DNA of 7,697 bases. It comes from Patescibacteria group bacterium. Lineage in GTDB: Bacteria; Patescibacteriota; UBA1384; CAILIB01. The translations under genes and the position numbers were made by a program. The notes below the pieces were generated by a model that saw only the letters and a program-made list of their open reading frames with translations, had not been told where the DNA came from and did not search any database. The stretch is taken from the NCBI GenBank assembly GCA_018968785.1, contig JAGWZN010000036.1:1-7697 (forward strand). The letters run 5' to 3'. Shown here in pieces: positions 1 to 5,054 of the stretch (position 1 is the first letter of the stretch; each line of letters starts with the position of its first letter).

Positions 1-325
1 CAATATCGATGCCGGTATGAAACGGCTGATAAGGCAAGTCGGACTCGCCAAACTCTAAAGAGACCGGTCCCGATACCGGCCAGATCACTTTGTCGGAGAC
101 ATGATAGATAACCTCGCCTGTTAAGGGGTCATGAATATCCACCTCGGCGGTTTGTTCGTTATGAGTTGCCAAAGCTCCGGAAACAATATCGATTCCGGCT
201 TGGGTTAAGACCAAGACGGCAAAGACCGGCACAAAACAAATCACCCCGATCGTAAAGAAAAGCAGTTTAATCTCCCGCTTCATCGAGAAGGCCGCCACAA
301 TGTATTTAATGGCGGCAGGATTCAT
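1..325 (-). CDS. Membrane-anchored M23 (LytM-type) peptidase, N-terminal part only
   Basis: This gene runs off the left edge; 108 codons are visible from the ATG at 325. Residues about 19-41 form a hydrophobic segment after a basic stretch (MKRE, 15-18), so the protein is probably anchored in the membrane with the rest outside. Residues 82-108 read WPVSGPVSLEFGE, then about ten residues, then FHTGIDI. This is the opening of an M23 zinc peptidase domain, where H103 and D107 would be the first two metal ligands of the HxGxD motif. The later HxH motif lies outside the window. M23 enzymes cut peptide cross-links in peptidoglycan, and here the likely job is opening the cell wall for the secretion channel, as VirB1 does in other T4SSs. 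The ATG overlaps the virB4 stop as ATGA and has no clear Shine-Dalgarno, so translation probably depends on coupling. The domain call is fairly secure; catalytic activity cannot be judged. Confidence 0.8.
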   Translation of the reverse strand, partial: MNPAAIKYIVAAFSMKREIKLLFFTIGVICFVPVFAVLVLTQAGIDIVSGALATHNEQTAEVDIHDPLTGEVIYHVSDKVIWPVSGPVSLEFGESDLPYQPFHTGIDI

Positions 326-2112
326 GATTTGCTGCCGTAGAGTTCTGCCGGATCGGTAGTAATGAGGGGATGCTCTTGCTCGGAAGCGGTCACACGCACC
401 ACCACATGGTGCTGATCGGCAATGATTAAAGCTTCGCCTCGTTCACAGGTTAAAAGAAACTTCTCTTCATATTCGCTTAAGTGGAACTCTTTTCTCACCT
501 GAGTAATGGTGGTGGTGTCCTGGCGCATGAGGATTCTTAAGGCCGACTGGGAAGCAATCGCCCGCCCGTAAACACTTTGCAAAAAGTCGTTGGCCTGCTG
601 AGAAATGATGCTCACTCCTAAGTAGTATTTGCGAGCCCGTCGCACCAGTCCGGCAATAAAGCGAGCGCTCTCTTCGTGCTCAAGCATGAGCCAAGCTTCA
701 TCAATGACTAATAGCCTCTTTTGCGGGCTGGATTTGACCTGGTTTTGCACAAATTGTGCAATGACCAGGTGCATGATCTGACGCAAGCTCTCCGGCAAAT
801 CCTTGGTATCGAAGACTACCAGGCGGTTGTCCAGCTCTAAATTAGTCTGGGCGTCAAAGACCTCGGCCAGGGAGCCGGTCGTGTACTTCTCCAAGCGTTT
901 GCAGAGTCCGGGCTGTTTGAGCGATTTGAGGGTGGCATAGAAGTCAAAGAGACGCGGATACTCTTTACCGGCCTTTTGGCTGCCCTTCCTAAATGACCAC
1001 CCGGCTTTTTGGTAGGTCTTGATAATGGCTTTATCCACCACTGATTTTTCTTCCGGCGATAACCCTTCGGCCATTAACGAGATAATCTCCGTTAAGGCTT
1101 GGACGTGATCGGCAAAGCTGTCGGCTTCGGTAAAAGCATTAACTGAAAGATCGAACGGGTTGATTTTCTCCTTGGAATGGACAGAGAGCTTAATGTAGGT
1201 GCCGTTGACTGATTCGGCTAAGCGGCGGTACTCCCGCTCCGGATCAATGACAATCACTTTGGTACCCTGAATGAGGTGGCGCAGAATCTCCACTTTGGCG
1301 GTATAGCTTTTTCCTGCTCCCGATTGAGCAAAGAGAATGCTGTTGGCGTTAGGCAAGGTAAAGCGATCCACAATAACTAAGGAACTGTTAGAGCGGTTGA
1401 TGCCGTAAAGAATGCCTGACTCCTGGACGAGCTCGGAAGAGATAAAGGGGAAAGTGAGAGCAGCGCTGGAGCTGTCCAGATTGCGTTTCTGGGCTAGTTG
1501 GTTGTCTCCCCTAGGCAAGACTGACTGCAAGCCGTCAAGCTGCTGATAAATGGCTGGTTTGGAATAGAAGAGGCGGGTTGAAAGTACCGTTTCCAAAAGC
1601 TTGGTGGTTTTATCCAACTCCAAGAGTGACTCGGCGGAGAGAATGACATAGATCGAGACTTGAAAGAGGTTTTCCTGGCCGCGCTGTATCTTGTCGCGTA
1701 GTTCAATAGCCGATTCCAACGGATCGGTAATTTCCGAGCCGATAATCTTTCCCGCCCGCTCCATCATCCGTTTGGTGGAGGTCAGTTCGGTGATTTTGCG
1801 ATTGAGTTTGGGTAGGGCAAAGCGGGCATCAACCGGCTCAATATGGTAGGAGATGTCGGCGTTATGGTTAAAGTTAATAAGGTGATTGAGCCAGCCGCTA
1901 GAAGCCGTGTAAGGATAGCCGGAGATAAAGAGTGTCCGCATGTAGCGATTATCGATCACCAAGTGGGTGCGGTCTTCTTCCAAACCGGCATAGGTAATCA
2001 GGTCAAGCTGATCCTGCTCGCCCATGTGGAAGGAGAGCGCTTTTTGGCGTTTTTCTTTTTCTGCCTTCTTGCGGTTAACGCCGCGCTTTACTCTAGAAAA
2101 AATCAAAGCCAT
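322..2112 (-). CDS. virB4: VirB4-family T4SS ATPase
   Basis: This 596-residue protein is the motor ATPase that energises pilus assembly and substrate transfer at the cytoplasmic face of a T4SS. Residues about 30-250 match the N-terminal CagE/TrbE/VirB-type region, and about 250-590 form the RecA-like ATPase domain. The Walker A motif is AQSGAGKS (262-269, K268), followed by VIDPEREY (288-295) and INPFDL (317-322). The Walker B motif is LLVIDEAW (467-474, D471 and E472), followed by SQQANDF with a candidate sensor glutamine (504-510). The C-terminal EHPLITTDPAE (580-590) is also typical of the family. Alanine at 262 replaces the usual first glycine of Walker A; I recall this as common in Patescibacteria homologues. 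The start is supported by GAGG seven bases upstream of the ATG. The gene overlaps the TraC-like gene by 20 bases and the M23 gene by an ATGA junction. It is soluble or peripheral, with no clear membrane helix, and its length is short for VirB4 (often about 800). Confidence 0.95.
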   Translation of the reverse strand: MALIFSRVKRGVNRKKAEKEKRQKALSFHMGEQDQLDLITYAGLEEDRTHLVIDNRYMRTLFISGYPYTASSGWLNHLINFNHNADISYHIEPVDARFALPKLNRKITELTSTKRMMERAGKIIGSEITDPLESAIELRDKIQRGQENLFQVSIYVILSAESLLELDKTTKLLETVLSTRLFYSKPAIYQQLDGLQSVLPRGDNQLAQKRNLDSSSAALTFPFISSELVQESGILYGINRSNSSLVIVDRFTLPNANSILFAQSGAGKSYTAKVEILRHLIQGTKVIVIDPEREYRRLAESVNGTYIKLSVHSKEKINPFDLSVNAFTEADSFADHVQALTEIISLMAEGLSPEEKSVVDKAIIKTYQKAGWSFRKGSQKAGKEYPRLFDFYATLKSLKQPGLCKRLEKYTTGSLAEVFDAQTNLELDNRLVVFDTKDLPESLRQIMHLVIAQFVQNQVKSSPQKRLLVIDEAWLMLEHEESARFIAGLVRRARKYYLGVSIISQQANDFLQSVYGRAIASQSALRILMRQDTTTITQVRKEFHLSEYEEKFLLTCERGEALIIADQHHVVVRVTASEQEHPLITTDPAELYGSKS

Positions 2113-2710
2113 TGGTTTTCCTCATTAATTCGCTGGTTAACGGTTGGATCTTGGCCTCCTCGGGACGATAGAAGCTGTAAAAGAGGTCTAAGATTTCCAG
2201 ACTGGTTAATTGCCGCGCTGTCATCCCTAGCTTTTCCATGCCCTTAATTACAATCTCTTGGTTCATCAGAAGTTGCTCTTTGATCAGGGCAAAGTCGCTG
2301 CCGGTTTTGTTGTCGTAGGGAATAACGATATAGAAGCGGCGGGAGAGGATTTTGTTGCCAGCCACGAGCTTCCGGATAAAGTCGCAGTAGTTGGTCAGTT
2401 GCTTTTGGTAGATCTCCTCGGTTTCTTCTTTTCGGGAAGTTTGCAGATCCTCCAAGTAGCGGTCGATATCCAGTTCCCGCACCCGCACCAAAATCTGAAT
2501 CGGGGTGGTGAGGGAGTTTAAGAATGATTGGAAGGTATCGATTAAGGCGTCCTGCTCCAAATCGCTTTGCAGCTCAAAGTTGACCGAAGAAGTGGTCAAA
2601 ATAGTGCGATAGCGATTGCCGGGAAGAATTAAAACATTGTCGCGCACTTCTTTAATGCCGATCTGGGTTCTGGCCGAGCCTCTAGTTTTTGGATGGTTTA
2701 AGGGAGACAT
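2093..2710 (-). CDS. TraC-like domain protein of the T4SS
   Basis: The open frame extends back to an ATG at 2839, but the better start is the ATG at 2710 (MSPLNHPK). It has AAAGG five bases upstream and reduces the overlap with the PrgI gene from 158 to 29 bases. The resulting protein has 205 residues. It matches the TraC-like family found between PrgI and VirB4 genes in Patescibacteria-type loci: IGIKEVRDNVLILPG at 17-31, then VNFELQSDLEQDALI at 43-57, FLNSLTTPIQILVR at 63-76, and RRFYIVIPY at 124-132. There is no Walker A and no obvious membrane segment, so it is probably a cytoplasmic accessory protein, not an ATPase. The family resembles the N-terminal, non-ATPase part of TraC/VirB4 proteins. 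A role as partner of VirB4 or PrgI is inferred from position and has not been demonstrated. Its last 20 bases overlap the start of virB4. Confidence 0.85.
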   Translation of the reverse strand: MSPLNHPKTRGSARTQIGIKEVRDNVLILPGNRYRTILTTSSVNFELQSDLEQDALIDTFQSFLNSLTTPIQILVRVRELDIDRYLEDLQTSRKEETEEIYQKQLTNYCDFIRKLVAGNKILSRRFYIVIPYDNKTGSDFALIKEQLLMNQEIVIKGMEKLGMTARQLTSLEILDLFYSFYRPEEAKIQPLTSELMRKTNGFDFF

Positions 2711-3194
2711 GGATGCCTTTCTTGGCAAATTGGAAACGTAAACTGAATGTGGGGTCAACAAGCAACTGCTCGATCTTTTGCTGATCGGATAGCGATACAG
2801 CTTTATCCGAGATTTCTGTTGCTGTCTTGGTTTTTGCAATCTTTTTGGAGGTTATAACTTTTTCAACTTCCATTTCTTCAACCACGCGGGTAGCCAAATC
2901 GTTCTTGGTAAAGATGTAGATCTTAGGACGGACAGTAAATTTGATAAATATGAGAAGCCATTCGGCCAAAATTTTGCCGTTGATGCGGGAGGCCAAGAGC
3001 CCGAAGGCAAAGAACTGAAGGATAATGATAATGGCTTTGTGATAAGCGAGGTGTAGATGAGGAGGCAGAAAGACGTAACTGACCGTGCCAGTAATAAGCG
3101 GGATCATCAGCATTAAAACCTGAACGAATGTCAGGTTGCCGATAATGCGATCCTCGACGGTGGTAATTTGCGCCGGAACAATAGTTGTTTTCAT
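2682..3194 (-). CDS. PrgI-family membrane protein (VirB3 position) with long C-terminal tail
   Basis: This 170-residue protein belongs to the PrgI family, small membrane proteins that take the place of VirB3 next to VirB4 in Gram-positive and Patescibacteria T4SSs. The N-terminus VPAQITTVEDRIIGNLTFVQ (6-25) matches the family opening. It is followed by hydrophobic segments at about 22-44 and 52-71, a further weakly hydrophobic stretch at 76-87, and the RPKIYIF signature (89-95). Family members usually end soon after this point. Here about 75 more residues follow, charged and lysine-rich at 97-127, then SLSDQQKIEQLLVDPTFSL (134-152), probably in the cytoplasm. The start is supported by a strong GGGAGGT six bases upstream of the ATG. 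The ATG overlaps the stop of the VirB6-like gene as ATGA. The likely role is an inner-membrane channel component that docks VirB4, inferred from the family. Confidence 0.88.
   Translation of the reverse strand: MKTTIVPAQITTVEDRIIGNLTFVQVLMLMIPLITGTVSYVFLPPHLHLAYHKAIIIILQFFAFGLLASRINGKILAEWLLIFIKFTVRPKIYIFTKNDLATRVVEEMEVEKVITSKKIAKTKTATEISDKAVSLSDQQKIEQLLVDPTFSLRFQFAKKGIHVSLKPSKN
2716..2720 (-). promoter_or_regulatory. Ribosome binding site that sets the TraC-like start
   Basis: AAAGG on the minus strand lies five bases before the ATG at 2710. It favours this start over the upstream ATG at 2839. The site is inside the PrgI coding sequence, so ribosomes finishing PrgI would pass it just before their stop. 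The same AAAGG element precedes the pilin gene. Confidence 0.5.
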
Positions 3195-4480
3195 CGCACC
3201 ACCTCCCGGGCTTTTCTTGCAGTCGAAGCAACGGAGGCATGGGTGGCCTTAGCCGTGGCAGGACTCAATACGTTAAAGAGCTGTCCGCCGAACTTCTTTA
3301 AGACGCCGGTGGTTTGCGAAGTAAGAGCAAGCTGCACCGTGACAGCCGTGCTCTTCAAGAGAATGGAGAACATGGCAATCCCGATCAGCACCGAGATAAG
3401 CGGGTTCGTTCCCACTTGTCCGGGCACGGTTAAGAAGGCCGAGGCCAGTTGGATAATAATGACGTGTGTAAAGATGGAAAAGATAGTCACTAAGTAGGCT
3501 TTAACCGTGCTCTCGGCAAAGTCAGCCGTTTTAGGGATCAACCATAAAAGGCAAATGAGCGGCGAGACAACGGCACCGAAGGCTAAGAGCATCAGGCGGG
3601 AAATGTAGAACAGGAGAAGCACCGCCGAAAGGAGCATAAAGACGATCATAAAGATCAGTGTGATTAGGAGAGTCGAGCCGCTGACCAAGGCTGCCGGATC
3701 AAAGGCGTTTAGGATCCAAGCGCTCCCGATCCCGCCGGTCGCATGGAGCACGGCATTGACGAGGGTTTGACAGAGAAGAATCAGCCAATCAATGAGGAAG
3801 ATCGATGTATTGGCGACTAGAAACGCCAACCCGATACGTGGCAGTAGTTCCTTCAAGGATAGCTCCTCAAAACCAAAGGTTGCCGCACCCATCACTTGAA
3901 AACCAAGGAGGGCAATGACCAAGGCAAAGAGGGAATCGGTAATGCCGATCATGATGAGCCAAAAGTTAAAGACAACCGAGTTGTTGGCAAGAGAAGGCGT
4001 ATTGGTCAGAAAACCGGTAATGGCATCTAAGATCGGCTTAGCAGCTGATTGGACAATGTTTTGCAGGAATCCGGCAATAGCATCCATGAGGATCTTGGCT
4101 AGTGAGGAATCCTGTTCAGTCGGCTGGATGGGATTTAAGTTCAATACCTGACCACCCCCACTCGTTGCGGGTTGAGTAAAGGCGGTATTGAAAAGTGAGT
4201 AGATCACGCCCGCCCCTATGACAATTGCCAGACCAATCAAGGCATTGCGGATCGTCCGCTTAGCCTCCGACAGAGCTTCAGGCTTACCTGTCGAGGTGAT
4301 GTAGATATAGCCACCGCGAATAAGGAAGAATACAGCCACTAAAGAGGCCACACCAATGAGGGTAGTGATTGTTTCGCCGGTAAAGCTTTCAATCTCGCCA
4401 TTTCCGGCGGCAAAGGCTGTGGCAGGCAGGAAGAGCAGCGCGCCTGCCAACAAACAAATTGTGGCAGTCAACCGCTTCAT
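3191..4480 (-). CDS. VirB6/TrbL-like channel protein with N-terminal pilin-like domain
   Basis: This 429-residue integral membrane protein begins with a signal peptide (basic MKR, hydrophobic core 7-20, likely cut after AFA at 22-24). Residues 36-96 repeat the VirB2-like pilin fold: a hydrophobic helix at about 38-57, then the loop YITSTGKPEALSEAKRTI (60-77), then a second helix at about 79-96. This matches the neighbouring pilin almost residue for residue. A glycine/proline/glutamine linker (104-125) and a segment at 127-158 lead to a polytopic region with membrane helices at about 171-199, 212-240, 266-290, 293-315, 328-350 and 357-377. The last part (388-429) is basic and probably cytoplasmic. 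The C-terminal part fits the VirB6/TrbL class, which forms the inner-membrane channel, by topology and position more than by clear motifs. The ATG lies seven bases after the pilin stop, with AGGT seven bases upstream. The pilin and channel modules may be cleaved apart or act as one protein. Confidence 0.8.
   Translation of the reverse strand: MKRLTATICLLAGALLFLPATAFAAGNGEIESFTGETITTLIGVASLVAVFFLIRGGYIYITSTGKPEALSEAKRTIRNALIGLAIVIGAGVIYSLFNTAFTQPATSGGGQVLNLNPIQPTEQDSSLAKILMDAIAGFLQNIVQSAAKPILDAITGFLTNTPSLANNSVVFNFWLIMIGITDSLFALVIALLGFQVMGAATFGFEELSLKELLPRIGLAFLVANTSIFLIDWLILLCQTLVNAVLHATGGIGSAWILNAFDPAALVSGSTLLITLIFMIVFMLLSAVLLLFYISRLMLLAFGAVVSPLICLLWLIPKTADFAESTVKAYLVTIFSIFTHVIIIQLASAFLTVPGQVGTNPLISVLIGIAMFSILLKSTAVTVQLALTSQTTGVLKKFGGQLFNVLSPATAKATHASVASTARKAREVVR
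3201..3207 (-). promoter_or_regulatory. Strong ribosome binding site of the PrgI gene
   Basis: GGGAGGT on the minus strand sits six bases before the ATG at 3194, inside the last codons of the VirB6-like gene. It is among the strongest Shine-Dalgarno sequences in the operon. It suggests that PrgI is translated at a high rate of its own, not only by ATGA re-initiation. Confidence 0.65.
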
Positions 4481-4487
4481 AGAAGAC

Positions 4488-4811
4488 CTATTTAAATGCG
4501 GAAGTGGCGAGATCGCCGATAATATTGCTTAAGACGAACGCCCCGATGCAGATGGCGAGACCCACGCCCGACCAGACGATGGTTTTCTTCGAGCGATCCA
4601 AGTGCTCGGGATTGCCGGAAGATGTGATGTAGCCGATACCCCCAACTACAAAAAATCCGGCTGCAACCAAGCCGGCGAGGGTAACTAACACTTCGATGAC
4701 GTTCTGGGCAAAGTTTTGCACCCGAGCGACGTCACCGGAGGCGGCGAGAGCTGGGGTGGCGAGACAGAGCGCCAATACAAGCGAACACAAAACGGAACGG
4801 AGTCGTGACAT
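4488..4811 (-). CDS. VirB2-like T4SS pilin precursor
   Basis: This 107-residue protein has the layout of a VirB2/TrbC-type pilin. It has a signal peptide with basic residues (R3, R5), a hydrophobic core at about 7-19 and likely cleavage after ALA (21-23). The mature protein of about 84 residues has two hydrophobic helices at about 38-57 and 79-98, joined by a polar loop containing YITSSGNPEHLDRSKKTI (61-78). Pilins of this class assemble into the extracellular pilus or a short surface channel. It is the first gene of the minus-strand operon, as expected for the most abundant subunit. Upstream are AAAGG (eight bases before the ATG) and a further AGGAGGGG. Its loop and helices are closely related to residues 41-96 of the next protein, so one arose from the other by duplication. 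Whether it forms a true pilus cannot be seen from sequence. Confidence 0.87.
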   Translation of the reverse strand: MSRLRSVLCSLVLALCLATPALAASGDVARVQNFAQNVIEVLVTLAGLVAAGFFVVGGIGYITSSGNPEHLDRSKKTIVWSGVGLAICIGAFVLSNIIGDLATSAFK

Positions 4812-4819
4812 ATTTCATG

Positions 4820-4834
4820 CCTTTCTCCCCTCCT
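4820..4834 (-). promoter_or_regulatory. Purine-rich double ribosome binding site of the pilin gene
   Basis: Read on the minus strand this is AGGAGGGGAGAAAGG, ending eight bases before the pilin ATG at 4811. AAAGG is at the usual distance, and AGGAGGGG is 15 bases from the ATG. An out-of-frame ATG at 4818 lies between them. The doubled, unusually purine-rich site suggests strong translation of the pilin or a second small reading start. Confidence 0.55.
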
Positions 4835-4888
4835 GCGAGTAAGAGTTTTTAGCAGTTACCCGCTGTGTTAATTGTTGATAATGACCAA

Positions 4889-4908
4889 ATGTAACCTGAT
4901 CTAACCTG
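4889..4908. repeat. 10-bp tandem repeat, possible regulator site
   Basis: Two adjacent copies read CAGGTTAGAT and CAGGTTACAT on the minus strand, identical at nine of ten bases. The period of ten bases is about one helical turn, so a protein could bind both copies on the same face of the DNA. The repeat lies 78 bases upstream of the pilin start, a suitable place for an operator or activator site of the T4SS operon. Function is inferred. Confidence 0.55.
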
Positions 4909-4911
4909 TTA

Positions 4912-4939
4912 TCTCTGGTGTACCACAACTCATCAGAGA
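4912..4939. repeat. Inverted repeat (9-base arms) between the divergent genes
   Basis: The arms TCTCTGGTG (4912-4920) and CATCAGAGA (4931-4939) are complementary except for one G-T pair, around a 10-base spacer. The outer six bases, TCTCTG and CAGAGA, match perfectly. On the plus strand a run of six T follows at 4949-4954 after a nine-base gap, too far for a typical terminator. It lies three bases from the tandem repeat, so a dyad operator is the more likely reading. Confidence 0.45.
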
Positions 4940-5043
4940 GTGCAAGAGTTTTTTACTTATGAGAGCCATTTACTAATGCTGTGCTTTTGTGCTAGACCTA
5001 TCTTAACAGAGTAAATGATTAATTTGTCATACGGCTCTGCCCT

Positions 5044-5048
5044 AGGAG
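5044..5048 (+). promoter_or_regulatory. Ribosome binding site of the VirD4-like gene
   Basis: AGGAG lies six bases before the ATG at 5055. It supports this as the start of the long open frame, which is followed at once by a plausible N-terminal membrane-protein sequence. Confidence 0.75.
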
Positions 5049-5054
5049 TAAAGC

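Larger units (their letters stand above)
4812..5054. promoter_or_regulatory. Divergent intergenic region expected to hold both promoters
   Basis: These 243 bases separate the pilin operon (minus) from the VirD4-like gene (plus), so both start signals should lie here. The stretch is visibly more AT-rich than the coding sequence around it and contains no plausible gene. I could not find a clear sigma-70 promoter on either strand. Weak candidates on the plus strand are TATCTT at 4999-5004 as a -10 box and TTAACA at 5003-5008 as a -35 box, but neither has a good partner at 16-18 bases. A tandem repeat and an inverted repeat within the region are listed separately and could bind a regulator controlling both directions. 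Confidence 0.6.

Noticed and set aside
786..813. Alanine in place of the first Walker A glycine in VirB4 (AQSGAGKS, gene at 322-2112) as a sign of an inactive enzyme
   Set aside because: The essential GK and serine, the Walker B aspartate and glutamate and the downstream glutamine are intact, and I recall this variant in related VirB4 proteins.
2711..2839. N-terminal extension of the TraC-like gene to an ATG at 2839
   Set aside because: It would overlap the PrgI gene by 158 bases, its 43 extra residues look like an out-of-frame reading of PrgI, and the ATG at 2710 has an AAAGG at the right distance and begins the recognisable family sequence.
1843..3497. Open frames of 87-134 codons on the plus strand opposite virB4, TraC-like, PrgI and VirB6-like genes
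   Set aside because: They are antisense to well-supported genes, have no family resemblance and no convincing ribosome binding site was noticed.
4811..4818. ATG at 4818 as an alternative pilin start
   Set aside because: It is out of frame with the pilin by one base, and the ATG at 4811 gives an intact signal peptide.
4912..4954. Inverted repeat followed by a T-run as a rho-independent terminator on the plus strand
   Set aside because: No plus-strand gene lies upstream, the stem has few G/C pairs, and nine bases separate it from the T-run.
5024..5029. TTGTCA as a -35 promoter box for the coupling gene
   Set aside because: It matches the consensus well, but a -10 box at normal spacing would fall on the ribosome binding site and start codon.
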